DNA from: Norana najaformis
Lineage: Eukaryota > Annelida > Clitellata > Crassiclitellata > Hormogastridae
DNA length: 64,000 bases
Assembly: GCA_964023275.1 (NCBI GenBank)
Contig: OZ029920.1
Span: 2,388,572 to 2,452,571 of the forward strand
Direction of reading: 5' to 3'
The translations under genes and the position numbers were made by a program. The notes beneath the pieces were generated by a model. That model did not search any database. It saw only the letters and a program-made list of their open reading frames with translations, and had not been told where the DNA came from. This document shows, one piece after another, positions 1 to 11,955 of this stretch (position 1 is the first letter of the stretch; each line of letters starts with the position of its first letter).

Positions 1-110
1 TTATCCCTTCGAAGCTGCCTTTTGCTTCCTGTATCTGAGAATTTATGTACTCTAAGTTTGTTTATTGTTATTGGTGGCAATAAAAAATGATTGATTGATT
101 GAGTTAGTTG
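1..110 (+). repeat. Possible LINE/SINE 3' end with TGAT tail
   Basis: TTATTGTTATTGGTGGCAATAAAAAATGATTGATTGATTG has the form of many invertebrate LINE 3' ends: GGCAATAAA followed by a short tandem tail. The element continues left of the window. Confidence 0.4.
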
Positions 111-964
111 CATCAAATGTTTAACGCCGATAATAAAGGTAGAAGGCGACGCTAATATTCTTATTATTACACAGCATCCCTTAACAGAAACTACCTACCT
201 GTTCCTTTGTCATTAAAAGACTTGACATTACCTGTTCAGACGTTAAACTCTGGAAATGATCCTTGGTCAAGATTTTAAAATATTAAAACCTTAGGTGAGA
301 TCGACGTGAACGACTGTGGCAGCCACAAAATGTTGTTACTCAATGTATTAGATAGAAAATTAACAAAATAAAATTGACACAAATATTGTAAGTAGTCGTA
401 TTAATATGTTCCACTATTTAACTGCATCTTATGGCTGCCAACGCCGTTGACGTCGATAAACCCAAAGCTTGAAATATCGGTGATTAAACGAAAACGAGTG
501 CTTTATAGCGTTACAGAAATCTTTTTAAAGGTGTGTTAATGTAGGTTAATATACAGTATAGCAGCAGCTGGCGACTTCTTGAGCCCAATTCTCAAATTGA
601 ACTTAATCTCCAAACCGAATACGGGATAAGCCTTTTATATAAACTTTGTGAAATAAATAAAGGTGTCTACAAAGTGAAAATGTCATTGATGATTAACCCC
701 AAGCAGAACTAGTTTTTTATAACTAACTGTACAGCGGGAAAATACAATGCGTTCCAGACATGATATGGCAATATATTAGTCACTGATTAAACACCGAAAA
801 TGTGATATTAAATTCTTCTCAAATAATTGACGATAAAAATCATAAGATAAGGAAAGATACCTTTGTAATGTCACATATTGTGTGGTAGTTATACTTAAGC
901 CTGCTGACATTAAAAGTCACCCCTAGACACCTTTATTATGCGGCCAAGTTCTTGTCGAATTGCT

Positions 965-1060
965 TAACTCCGCCCTGCCTATGGGTAGTGCCAGTCCCAA
1001 GCCTGGATAAAGGAGGGCGTCAACGGCCTTTGATGCCATAAGATGTCGTTAAGCATTGAA
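965..1060 (+). repeat. 110-bp core repeat (family R1)
   Basis: CTCCGCC(A)CTGCCT... AGTGCCAGTCCCAAGCCTGG ATAAAGGAGG ... GCCTTTGATGCCATAAGATGTCGTTAA. Family R1 copies: plus 965-1060, 2605-2680, 2864-2955, 5925-6035, 7618-7735, 8447-8570; minus 2968-3067, 4335-4410, 4444-4555, 5283-5397 and a degenerate one at about 16,915-17,015. Confidence 0.75.
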
Positions 1061-1667
1061 GCTACTACTGCATTTAGTCGACGCTAATCATATTTGTTAT
1101 CGTATTCTAATCATAGTCGTAATCTCGAGATTTCTGTAGCGCCCAATGACTGGGAACGAGCTCATTCGCAGGTGCTCAATCAAAACCAAATCGATGGAAA
1201 TAAGAAGTGGAAGTGGGCATCGTTAAACGGAAACTACCTATCTGTTCCCTTGTCGTAAACAACCCTTGATGTTACAGGACGACGTTAAACTCTGAAACTG
1301 CCAATTTGGTCAAGATTAAAATATTTTTGACGTTAGATGGAGTCGACGACAACGGCGCTGGCAGCCACAATATGTCGTTATTCAATGGATATTATTAGAT
1401 ATAAAATTAAAATATAAGAGTTGTCATAAATAATGTAAATTGTCGTTATAGTAGATTCCGTTGTTTAGCGACATCTTACGGCTGTCAGCGCCGTAGACGT
1501 TGAACATAGCATATGAATCAAAAGAGCGCGAGATATACTATTGAACCAAAACAAGAACTTTATAATATCTAACTTCGCTATTTAAAGGTGTCTTCTGTAG
1601 AATAATATAGTTTCGGGTGTTTAACGATAATTTGAGAAAGCCAAGGCCGTTGCAGTCGAATTTTCCT

Positions 1668-2085
1668 TATTCTAATCGTAATCACAATCATAATCTCAAA
1701 ATTTCTTCAGCGCCCAACGAAGACTAAGTCGCGAGAACCAGCTTATTCACAGGCGCTCAGTCAAAACAAAATGGTTCGGTTCCAAGTCAAGATCCAAGAG
1801 TCAGGCAGGCAGGCAGGCAGTCAGTCAGGCAGGCAGGCAGGCAGTCAGTCAGGCAGTCAGGCAGGCAGGCAGGCAGTCAGGCAGTCAGGCAGGCAGGCAG
1901 GCAGTCAGTCAGACGGCTAAGGTGGGTGGTGTTTGCAATCTGATCTGCAAGATAGATTAGGGGAAGAATAGGAATCAGGATAGGATCTGCGAAACAGGAG
2001 TTTTTCAGTTTTGAGTGGAATACATGCGGAGAGATTGCAAGGGGTGAAGTGTTGGTGAGTTCGTAAGATGGATCAGATAATTGCC
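1668..2085 (+). repeat. SINE-F copy with expanded internal CAGG/CAGT run
   Basis: SINE-F consensus order: TAATCTCGAGATTTCTACAGCGCCCAACG, AGCTTATTCACAGGCGCTCAGTCAAAAC, GGTTCGGTTCCAGGTC (B-box-like), AGAGTCAGGCAGG, ACGGCTA.GGTGGATGGTGTTTGGAATTGAACCGG, then CAGTTTTGAGTG. Here the CAGG step has grown to about 110 bp (1,802-1,912). A head-only copy is at 1,110-1,197. Confidence 0.65.
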
Positions 2086-2740
2086 GTAATTCTCGCGGGA
2101 GATTATTCCAGAGGAGTTGATTAACTTTTTTTCTAAAATCCAAAGCTTACTGAAACCAGAAGAATTCGGAATAATTTGCATAAGAACCGCTCCGTGTATT
2201 TAACATAGGATGAGAAAAGACTGTTTGCGATGTAACTGATTAAATTTCAATGATGGTTTAGCCCAAGTTTGTGACCAATTTCTTTTACATATTCTGTAAT
2301 GCCTGGTAATAAAACGAGTTCTAAGACATGATATGGAACTATATCAGTCACTTATTAAACACCTTAAAAATGGGCCAAATTCTTCTAAAGTAATTCAGCA
2401 TTAGCAATGAAAACAGTTTATCCTGTAAAATCTTTGGATCCATGAAAAACACTAGGTGAGCAATACACACATAATATAGGTGATGTCATGCAAGGTCACG
2501 TGAAGTAGTATTTTTGGAAACAAAAAGCTATACTTGGTTTGATGACATAATAATGGTCACTCTTAGACACCTTTATTTATGGGACGAAGTTCTGCTGATT
2601 TGCTTAATTCCTCCACTGTCTTTACTCGGGTGATGCCAGTTCGCAGCCTGGATAAAGGAGGAGAGGTCGACGCTAATGATCTTCGTTATCACACAGCGTC
2701 GTTAAACAATTATTACTACTATTAGTGATAGCGAGTTGCA

Positions 2741-2819
2741 GTAGTGGGTTTATATATATATGTCATTTATAATATATATATATAAACATATTATAAATGA
2801 CATAACATTACCCCACTAC
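2741..2819. repeat. AT-rich imperfect palindrome
   Basis: GTAGTGGG (2741-2748) pairs with CCCACTAC at the right end. The inner arms TGTCATTTATAATAT (2761-2775) and ATATTATAAATGACA (2788-2802) are perfect reverse complements. Confidence 0.75.
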
Positions 2820-2863
2820 ACACAGTGGCAATATGAAACAAAGCAATAGTGGGAAGAATTCAG

Positions 2864-3067
2864 CCACTGCTTGTAGTCGGGTAGTGTCAGTCCAAAGCAT
2901 GGATAAAGGAGGAGGGCGATGTCAACGGCCTTTGATGCCATAAGATGTCATCAAACTACTGGTGGTTCCTCAGTTTAACGACATCTTATGGCATCAAAGG
3001 CCGTTGACGTCGCCCTCCTCCTTTATCCAGGCTTGGGACTGGCACTACACCCCAACAAGGCAGTGCG
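2864..3067. repeat. Head-to-head pair of R1 repeats forming a ~200-bp hairpin
   Basis: Arms 2864-2955 (plus) and 2968-3067 (minus) are near-perfect reverse complements across about 90 bp. A short loop (about 12 bp, CTGGTGGTTCCT) lies between them. The core ends with GCCATAAGATGTC/GACATCTTATGGC. Confidence 0.8.
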
Positions 3068-4443
3068 AAGAATTGCTTTTCGAAGAACTTTGCCGCATAA
3101 ATAAAGGTGTCTAAGTGGGGCAACTATTATTTTATAAAACCTAGTATAGTTTTCTTGTTTTCATAAATTCTGCATTATATGACATTGCATGACATGACTT
3201 ACATTATATATGTTTTACCTAACCTTGTATTTCCCATCTTAGTAGAAAATTCCCAAGTTTAACGACATCTTTTGGCATTAAATTCCGTTATGACGATTGG
3301 TAAAAATTTGTACGCTTTTCACTGTTTTGTAATGTTTCACATCGTAAATCTGGTTAATACAGTGTCACGTCATGTCATGTCATGTCGCATAGCGTATTGA
3401 TTTTTCACGCATTACAAAATAGTTTTAAGAAACTGGTATTACTTGGGCTAAATCAGCAATGACATTTTCAGTCTTTGTAGACACCTTTATTTAAGCGAGA
3501 AAGGTTTTATAAAACCTTTCGTCACAACTGACGTTGGGATCGGCAGCTCATGGAAAAATACCAGATAGTGCAAATTATCTGTTGCACTAACATTGCACTA
3601 AAAAAGGTAAATTAAAGGCTGACGATAAAGACCATGGCTGCCATGAGATGCGATTAACAACTAACAATAAAAATATTAAATAATCAAAGCTAGTAATAAT
3701 ATTAGGCCACGTTTAGACGCCTTTAATAATTTTTTCAACGTTATAGATATTCCAACGTTTTGTTTGTGTGCGAAAACTACATACTTAGTATCGGGCATAA
3801 TATTATATTTCAGCGGCTAGGTAAGTTTGACAGAGGGCGAGATTTCAAGCAAAGGTAAGGTTGAGCAGGTAAAGTAAGGAAAGGTGAGGCTAGGAATCAA
3901 TAAGATTTTACGCGTAAGTTACTTATCCATGAGCTTAATATAGCGCCTTTTTTTGTACCTCACAAAGCAAAGATATCGCTAGGCGCTGAGTACTACCTTG
4001 GATAAATGGCATTATATTTTATTAAAATATATAAAATATATTATCATAGTTATATTAGATTAAATTATAATAAATTATATCAAATTATATTGAATTAAAT
4101 TGGTCTCGGCTCAGCCACGGTTAAAAACGGGCGAAGTTCTTATACAAAATATTTCGTATTCTTTGGGTTTCAAGAACTTCTGATTTAAAAAAGACACGTA
4201 ACGCAATTCTACAATATGAACGAAGTTAATGGCTTTGACAGTCAGAAGATGTCGTTAAAACCTGAAACTACATTAGGCTACGTTTAAACACCTTTAAATA
4301 GCTTTACCTGACGCTATAAAGTCTCGTTTTCGTTTAATCTGTTGATCGGCGTCCTCCTTGTTCTTTACCCAGACTTCGGACTGGTACCACCCGACTAAAG
4401 GCAGTGTATGAGTTAATATAATAATAATATTATATAGATAGAT

Positions 4444-4555
4444 AGTTCCTCAGTTTAACGACAGCTTATGGCATCAAAGGCCGTTGCCGTCGCCCTCCTC
4501 CTTTATCCAGGCTTGGGACTGGCACTGCTCCCAAACAAGGCAGTGGCGGAGTTTA
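4444..4555 (-). repeat. R1 repeat copy
   Basis: AGTTCCTCAGTTTAACGACAGC, then GGCAGTGGCGGAGTT; full-length core in minus orientation, bounded by AGTTCCTC on one side and GGCGGAGTT on the other. Confidence 0.7.
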
Positions 4556-4739
4556 AGTAACGTATTATATAATACTATATTTATTATTGGACACAATGGT
4601 ATATTTAAGCGGAAGGATAGGGTTGACCTGAGTGATGTTCTAAGAAAAGGTAAAGTAGGGTCGGTAAGGTAAGGTAAGGTAAGTACAGGCAAGACCAGGA
4701 AGCACGAAGATTATAACTACATTAGGCTACGTTTAAACA

Positions 4740-4830
4740 CCTTTAAATAGCTTATAAACTTATAAGCTTATAGTTTAAAGCTTTTAACTATAAGCTTATA
4801 AGCTTATAAGCTTATAGTTTATTAACTATG
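4740..4830. repeat. TTATAAGC palindromic tract
   Basis: Repeats of TTATAAGC/GCTTATAA give a self-complementary run inside one array unit only. Confidence 0.7.
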
Positions 4831-5282
4831 GACTTAATATAGCGCCTTTTTAGTACCTCACAAAAGTAAAGATATCGTTAGGCGCTCAGTTCTACTTTGT
4901 ATAAACGGCATTAAATTATGAAATATTAACTATTATTTCATAATTATAATGTATTATATTATATTATATTAATTATATTAGTCTCTTCACAGCCCCTTTT
5001 AGATACGGATGAAGTGCCTATACAAAATGTTCTGGATTCCTCGCGTTTCAGTAAGCTTTGGAATTGAAAAACAAATTAATAAATCCAAGAGTATGGCAAG
5101 TTAGATGCTAATAACTTTGGCAACCACACGATGCCGTTAACAACTCGTAATAAAAATATAGAATTATATTAGTTGGTAATAATATTAGGAAACGTTAAAA
5201 CTCCGTTAATTGCTTTATTGGTGTAATATGTATTCCTAATTTTTATGTGCGAACTGCATACTTTAATATTGGCCATAATATT

Positions 5283-5397
5283 AGTAGTTCCTCAGTTTAA
5301 CGACATCTTATGGCATCAGAGGCCGTTGCCGTCGCCCTCCTCCTTTATCCAGGCGTGGGACTGGCACTACCCCAAACAAGGCAGTGGCGGAGTTGGA
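5283..5397 (-). repeat. R1 repeat copy
   Basis: Full-length R1 core in minus orientation, inserted inside a 3.6-8.4 kb array unit: the flanking array sequence continues on both sides. Confidence 0.7.
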
Positions 5398-5924
5398 TGT
5401 AATATTATATATAAACGACAAGCTAAGGTCGACGGCGCGAGCTATTAAAAAAGGTATGGTAGAGTCGGTAAAGTAAAGTAAGGTAAAGCCAGGGAGCATT
5501 CATATCTTACGCGTCAGATAGTAATCTAGGCATTAATATAGCGCCTTCTTATAGTGCCTCACAAAGCAAAGATGTCGTTAGGTGCTGATTACTACTTTGG
5601 TTAAATGAATTTTTTAAACTAAGTTAGATTAATTATATTTTCATAATTATATTAGATTATATAATATTGATAAGGTCTCAGCCACTGTTAAATGCGGGCG
5701 AAGTTCTTATACACAGCGTTCTGAATTCTTCTGGTATCAATAAGCTTTGGATTTAAAAAAAAAACAAGATAATCAACTTGATGGTAAAGTAATTTTGACC
5801 TCAAAGGCATTGGAAGTCACAAGAAATCGTTAGAAACCCAAAAGCAATAGTAATGTGCATTTAGACACCTTTAAACAGTTTTTCCTGACGATATAAAGGA
5901 TGCCATGCGATGTCGTTAAACAGA

Positions 5925-6035
5925 TAACTCCGCCACTGCCTTGTTTGGGGGTAGTGCCAGTCCCAAGCCTGGATAAAGGAGGAGGGCGACGTCAACGCCT
6001 TTGATGCCATAAGCTGTTGTTAAACTGATGAACTA
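5925..6035 (+). repeat. R1 repeat copy
   Basis: AACTCCGCCACTGCCTTGTTTGGGGGTAGTG, then GATGCCATAAGCTG; full core, plus orientation. Confidence 0.7.
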
Positions 6036-7617
6036 GTTAAACAGATGATTTAAAGAAATTGTTAGTTAAACTGAGGAACTACTACAATAGTTAGTTTTAT
6101 TCGGCTTAAATGACGGTATGGGCGACGCCAACGGCCGTGGTAGACATAAGATGTTTTTAAACCATGCAGACTGTTACAACGACGACTTACTGTACATATT
6201 ATTTATATAATTTCTCATTTTTGATTTTATATGTAGTAATATCCATTGAATAACGACATCTTGTAGCTGCCAACGTCGTTGACATCGATTTCACCAAACC
6301 TTATAACATATTTTAAATTTGACCTAATTAGTAGTTTCAGAATTTAACATCATCCTGTAACAGCAGAGGTCCGACTAGGGAGCAGGTAGCTAGTTTCGCT
6401 TAAAAGATGCTGCGTCATAACGAAAACGATTAGTGTCACCTCATCTTCATCCAAAGCTTCTGATTGGCACCATCCGACTTGATGCCATAAGCTGTCGTTA
6501 AACTGCGGAACTACTACTAATTGCAAGTAAGGTCGACAGCGCCAGTTTTTATTAAGGTAATGTAGGGTTGGTAAAATAAGGTTAGGTCACGCCAGGGAGC
6601 ACTTATGGTTTATGCGTCAGTCATCTAGGCATTTAATATAGCGCCTTTAAGTACTTCACAAGAGCAAAGATGTCGTTAGACGGTGGGTTTTACTTTACTT
6701 GAATGGCATCATAATAGTCTCTTCTCAGGCACGGGAAGATAGAAAATGTTCTGAATTCTTCGGGTTTCAATGAGCTTTGCATTTTAAAATACAATTTAAT
6801 CAACTCTAGCGCATGGTAGGTTTGGCGTCTATGGCAGTCACAAGATGTCGTTAATAACTCGACACTGCATATGCCACCTTTAGACACCTTTAAACAGCTT
6901 CTACTAACGCTATAAATGCCCAGTTTTTCGTTCAATTTCAATATGATTTTTTTTTGGGTTGATGGTCAACCGCACTGACACCCATACGATGCTGTTAACA
7001 ACTCGTCGTAAAAATATGAAATAATAGAAACTTGTAATAATATTAGGCTAACGTTGAGACGTCTTTAATCGCTTTTTCGGCGTAATATATATTCAAAAAT
7101 CTTTGTTCATGTGCGAAATGTACTCCATATTATCGGACATAATGTTATATTTAAACAGCAAGATAGGGTCGACAGTGTGCGAGCTTTTAATTAAGGAATT
7201 GTAAGTTAGGGTCGTTGAGGTAAGGTAACGCAATGCCAGGGACTGCTAAGATTTCTGGAATTAGTTAGTCATCTAGGCACTTAATATAGCGCCATTTTTG
7301 TACCTCACAGAAGCAAAGATGTCGTTCGGCGCTACTTTGGTCAAATGTATTTTATTAGATTAAAAATGTTAAATATATTATCATAATTAAATTATATTAT
7401 GTTATATCATATTGGTCTTCTCAGCCACTGTTAAACACGGGCGAAGTTCTTATAAAAAATTATCAGAATTCTTCACGTTTCAATAAGTTGGGATTTTAAA
7501 AAAAAAACAAGTTAATCAACTCTAAAGTGAGGCAAGTTCGACGTCAATGGGTTGGCAGTCACGCAATGTCGTTAAACACCAGAAATTATTCAACCTACAT
7601 TTAGACACCTTTAAATA

Positions 7618-7735
7618 GTTAACTCCGCCACTGCCTTGTTTGGGGATAGTGCCAGTCCCAAGCCTGGATAAAGGAGGAGGGCGACGGCAACGGCATTTGA
7701 TGCCATAAGCTGTCGTTAAACTGTGGAACTACTAT
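7618..7735 (+). repeat. R1 repeat copy
   Basis: Full-length core, plus orientation, starting AACTCCGCCACTGCC and ending GTGGAACTACT. Confidence 0.7.
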
Positions 7736-7849
7736 AAAGAACTCGTTGTCGTTAATCGTCAAGAGTTTTGTGTTTTGGCTTGTACGACGTGAACGCGCTG
7801 GCACCCATAAGATGTCGCTAAACAATGACGTTGACCTCATCAGATAGCA

Positions 7850-8185
7850 AGGGTTCGGTTCCGGGTCAAAATCCCAGAGTCAGGCAGGCAGGCAGGCAGT
7901 CAGGCGGCTATGGCGGATGGTGTTTGAAATTGAACCAGAAAGCGAGATGAGGGAAAGAGGATCATCAGCATACGATTTGTGAAAGTGTTTTCAGTTTTGA
8001 GTAAAAGACTTACGCAGAAATTGCAAGTGGTCAAGTGCTTAAGAGTTCTGGGATGTTGACCTGGAACCAAACCCTTCCTGCCTATCGATTTTGTTTTGAC
8101 TGAGCGCCTGTGAGTAAGCTCGTTCCCGCGACTAAGCTTTCTTTGGGTGCTGTAGAAATCTCGAGGTTACGATTACGATTACCTT
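7850..8185. repeat. Two SINE-F copies, head to head
   Basis: 7,850-8,045 is the 3' part in plus orientation. 8,060-8,185 is the 5' part in minus orientation (AACCCTTCCTGCCTATCGATTTTGTTTTGACTGAGCGCC). Confidence 0.6.
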
Positions 8186-8446
8186 GGTTAAACTGTACTA
8201 TACTAGTATCTTTTCAGCCACTGTTTAAAACGGGCGAAGGTTTTATACAAACTTCTCAGAAGTCTACGGGTTTCAATAGGATTTTAAAAAAAACAAGCTA
8301 GTCAACTCTAAAGAAGTTAATTTCGACTTCAATGGTCTTGACAGTCACAAACTGACACCTGAATATAAAATATAGTCTACTTTAAAAAACTTTAAAAAGC
8401 TTCTCACAGCGCTATAAATTTCTCGGTTTCGTTAAACTGTTGTTTG

Positions 8447-8570
8447 CAACTCCGCTACTGCCTTGTTTGGGGGCAGTGCCAGTCCCAGGCCTGGATAAAG
8501 GAGGAGGGCGACGGTAACGGCCTTTGATGCCATAAGCTGTCGTTAAACTGAGGAACTACTACTAACTGTT
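8447..8570 (+). repeat. R1 repeat copy
   Basis: Full-length core, plus orientation, ending GAGGAACTACTACTAACTG. The host sequence AAACTGTTGTTTGC appears on both sides (about 8,438 and 8,565), which looks like a target duplication of roughly 10-14 bp. Confidence 0.7.
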
Positions 8571-8934
8571 GTTTGCTGGAGATTTATATTCTCTAAGATG
8601 TCGTAGCATCCATAAGATGCATTTAAAAATTGGAAACTACTATTCTACCAATAATAATGTCGTTAAAACAGGGAAACTACAACTAAAAATATTTGAATTA
8701 ATTTAAAACAATTCTCGTTTTTGCCTTACGTGATATATACATCTTCGAGATCACATTATTCAATGTTATGTCGTGTGGCGTCATCATAAGGTGAGTTGGA
8801 TCAAGGTAAAACATAGCTTCTTAAGAAAATAACTTTGAAATTCTTTCTAACCAGCATTAAGGTGAACGTAACCTTCTAACCTAAATGATTTTCAGTTTTA
8901 TATTGCCTTATTACAGGCGCATCTAAGTTTTTGA

Positions 8935-9040
8935 TTTTTTCATCAACCCCACTGACTTGACGCAGCGTCCGTGAATAAGCTGGCGCCCTGCGCTTTGCTT
9001 TTAAGTAGCGCTTTGGAAATATCGAGTTTGCGATTAAGCT
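8935..9040 (-). repeat. 90-bp interspersed repeat H (SINE-F relative)
   Basis: ACCCCACTGACTTGACGCAGCG, AATAAGCTGGCGCCCTGCGC, TTTTAAGTAGCGCTTTGGAAAT. Same family: 13,425-13,520 (minus); 22,880-22,990, 23,050-23,140, 37,580-37,680 and 37,745-37,850 (plus, intron 1 of the two genes); partial 32,180-32,230 and 47,480-47,540. Confidence 0.6.
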
Positions 9041-9480
9041 TTATTGGAAATCTATTTCAATTAAAACTTCAGAAGCGCCGACGTTTCATTTAAAAGGGTC
9101 ATACTACTATCGGCCAAGCATGAAATTGCTGATAGTGATTACCATGAGCTGTCCACGGCTTCTTGACGAGGAAGTCCAGAGATAAGACAAAACGCAAAAC
9201 GCACTGAGCTCAAAGTCACTACACAGACTGATATGAATATTGCCTTAAGGTTTCAGAGCAACACGAAAGTCCAATGTACGCAACAGTTGAGCCGTTTCAA
9301 GTAGCGATTGCTAGTATAGGCTGAGGACGAGTGTAGTGGTGCGGGGGAGAGATGGGAGGGGAAGAAGGGGGTGGTAGCGTTTGGACGATGGTTCTTGGCC
9401 AACAACTTGAAGCTCAATAAAATTTGAATCGATTGAAACATAACGCATCCGTTGTCAAACGAAAATACGAAATCTTTATC
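9040..9480. other. Unassigned sequence
   Basis: No exon with convincing borders and no repeat I can match elsewhere. Confidence 0.4.
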
Positions 9481-9820
9481 TCGTAAGTCACAACACATGT
9501 TATGGTCAGACAGACAGACAGACAGACAAACCGATAGACAGACAGGCAGGCAGTCAGGTAGACAGAAGGACGGACGGACGGGCGACAAGACATACAGACA
9601 ACGCAGACGCACGAACACACAGACAGCTATAGATAGCTTGAGTTTTCATCGTATACATGTATGAAACATGCAAATATAATTATGTGCAAATATATATTTA
9701 TACATACTCTTACCTTAATCTTATATACCTACATACGCTTTTCAATGTTCGGATAAGTCAAACATGTTGGCGGTTCGCCAACAGACAGACAGACAGGCAG
9801 GCAGACAGACTCACGGACGC
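9480..9820. repeat. CAGA tracts and flanking sequence
   Basis: (CAGA)n near 9,510-9,555 and 9,780-9,810; between them unique AT-rich sequence. Nothing coding. Confidence 0.7.
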
Positions 9821-10620
9821 ATAACCATAATGGCGTCGGTATAACAAATTGTTCTGTACAAATCATCTTTTCATTGTATTTTATTTATTTCATTTATTCT
9901 ATTTACTACATGACATCGCATAGCATTGCATCGCAGTTTTACTTTATTATGCTACATTACATCGCATCGCAGTTCATCACATCGCATTCCCTGCATCTCA
10001 ATACACGCGCTCTTACATTCGCTCTATCCCGTTAAGATCCGCTCGCTCCTTGTTTAATTCATCTATTTTCAAAAGGCGCTATACAAACACATGCTACAAT
10101 TACAATTACGCTGATTTAATAGAGTGCTTCGCGCGCACAGTTGATTAGCCTATCGATTAATACTTGCCACTGGTTTATAACTTTAGCACAAAAAGTCGCT
10201 TCGCCATGGCTTACTTTTATGAAGATTATTGCCACCGACTTTTAACTCGCCAATATATAACAGGCTGGAGACTTGACCAGGCGGAAAGCGACTTCGAGGC
10301 AAGTAACCCGGAGGTCGTAAAATCTCGTACCCGGTGAAAATTGTTCTCCCGACGATTAAGGGCAATTACGCCGAGACATCGGCATCTCAGCCAGGCAGCT
10401 AGACAGGAAATTGCAATCCGGTGTTGGCGCTGTGGGCCAACGCAGGAAGGCGTTTGCGGTGCCGTGAAACGGAATGCACATAGGCTGGGTATTAATGTCT
10501 AGAGAACACCAGAGGTAACGTGTACTTGGAGGATATTTTTTGGGTGAAAAGTCGACTGAGAAATGAAAGCTTTTTTCTGAGTTTCTCAATTGATGAAGTA
10601 AAATGGAAGACTTTATTTGT
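9820..10620. other. Unassigned sequence with CATCGCAT-type imperfect repeats
   Basis: 9,900-10,000 has loose copies of ACATCGCATCGCA. 10,000-10,620 shows nothing I recognise. Confidence 0.4.
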
Positions 10621-10850
10621 TCATTAGTTCGTTCTTTTATTCGTTCGTTCATTTGTTCGTTCAGTCATTCATTAATTCGCTCGTTCATTCACTAATTCAT
10701 TAATTCATTCATTCGTTCGTTTGTTCGTTTGTTCGTTCATTCATTCATTCATTGGTTCATTCGTTCGTTCATTAATTAATTAATTCATTCATTCATTCAA
10801 TGGTTCATTCATTCATTCATTCGTGTATTCGTTCATTAATTCTGAGTTTT
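10620..10850. repeat. (TTCG/TTCA)n microsatellite
   Basis: About 230 bp of imperfect TTCG, TTCA and TTAA units. Confidence 0.9.
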
Positions 10851-11155
10851 AGTTAGCGCCTTTTTAATATCTCGAGTCAGAAGCGCTGGATTATATGACA
10901 TGTAGTTTCAAAAACATTAACAGGTCTCTAACTTGAGTTGAAAAAGATTCGCAGACATTCCGTGTTCGTGAAAATTTGTAGAAGCGCCAGATATTGATGA
11001 CTGTTCACTGATTCTGAGAGGTTTATAATGAGCGCGCTCGTCTTGTGTAACCTGCTACAGCGATATCGACTTTGCAGAAAAGTAAACAAGAGCGGCCGAG
11101 AAATTCACGACTTGTGTATTCCAACTACAGGCGCAAAATCAATCGTTTGCACAGA
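10850..11155. other. Unassigned sequence
   Basis: Contains AGCGCCTTTTTAATATCTCGAGTCAGAAGCGCTGG, a common LINE/SINE end style; otherwise nothing. Confidence 0.35.
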
Positions 11156-11157
11156 AT

Positions 11158-11495
11158 TTGATGGTGAGAGAGACAGAGATGAAAGAGAAAGAGAGTGAGA
11201 GAAATGGCAAGCGAGTGCAAGAGAGAGACAGAGAGACAGAGAGAGACAGAGAAAGAAAGGGAGAGGGAAGAGGGGAGAAGAGACAAAGAGAGACAAAGAG
11301 AGAGAGAGAAAGAGAAAGACAGAGCAAGAGACAGAGAGCAGGATAGGAAAAAGAGAAACAGAGAGAGAGAGAAACAGAGAGAGAGAGAAACAGGGAGAAA
11401 GAGAAACAGAGAGAAACATAGAGACAGACAGACAGACAGAGAACGATACAGACAGAGAGACAGGGAGAAATAGAGTGAGAGACACAGAGAACGCG
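11158..11495. repeat. (GAGA/CAGA)n microsatellite
   Basis: Purine-rich tract of about 340 bp; all reading frames across it are artefacts. Confidence 0.9.
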
Positions 11496-11955
11496 CTCGC
11501 TCGCAAACCACGGTTCGGCCGGCGCCGGTCAACTGCTATCGCCACTCAACATCAAAACATCTCAGTCTGTGAAGACTGTCGCTGTATCAGGAGACGCCTA
11601 GCGACGAAGAATTTCATCGGCGTTCAGTTCGGAATTCGAACTCATGCACTGTTTTATTAAACCTAATCTAATCCAATTCAATCTAAGATTTAATCTAATC
11701 CAATTCAATCTAATCTGACAACTTCTGTAGCGCCATTGTTAGAATGCTCACGGCATCAAATTTCTCCCCTGGCAGGAATTCGAAACGTCGCAGAGGGAAG
11801 CCGACGCATTATACACTCGCGGCCCCGTCCTCCACCCTATCTCGTTCCTATGGTCGCTGGATGCTATGCAAAATCGGTGTGCTTTGCCGAAATTCAGGGT
11901 GATCCCGGTGGAAAATCAAGTGGAAAAGTGAGAATACACAAAATCTAAGTCTATT
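11495..11955. other. Unassigned sequence with a short TCTAA repeat
   Basis: 11,660-11,715 is an imperfect CTAATCCAATTCAAT repeat. 11,720-11,755 resembles the end of repeat G (TAGCGCCATTGTTAGAATG). Confidence 0.4.

Larger units (their letters stand above)
130..3650. repeat. AT-rich interspersed-repeat mosaic, no gene seen
   Basis: Long open frames are absent. Blocks at about 170-455 and 1,210-1,500 are copies of each other (shared CTACCTATCTGTTCC and ACGTTAAACTCTG). Each ends with an imperfect inverted pair around GCTGGCAGCCACAATATGTCGTT, MITE-like. A third copy of that hairpin lies at about 6,120-6,290. 'AGACACCTTTATT' or its reverse recurs at about 655, 925, 2,565, 3,095 and 3,485. Together these look like broken copies of a small non-autonomous transposon family. 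Confidence 0.55.
3655..8440 (+). repeat. Complex tandem array, about five units of 0.65-1.1 kb
   Basis: The landmark TTAATATAGCGCC, followed by TACCTCACA(A)AGCAAAGAT(A/G)TCG, occurs at about 3,935, 4,834, 5,534, 6,633 and 7,283. Each is preceded by GGTAAGGTAA-like runs. Each is followed by TCTC..CAGCCACTGTTAAA.CGGGCGAAGTTCTTATA and by CATTTAGACACCTTTAAA. A sixth partial unit is at about 8,205-8,430. Spacing varies because R1 copies inserted into units. No open frame of note. Confidence 0.7.

Noticed and set aside
11105-11545. Overlapping frames in GAGA tract
   Set aside because: Low-complexity sequence; same for 36,480-37,035 and 59,281-59,868.
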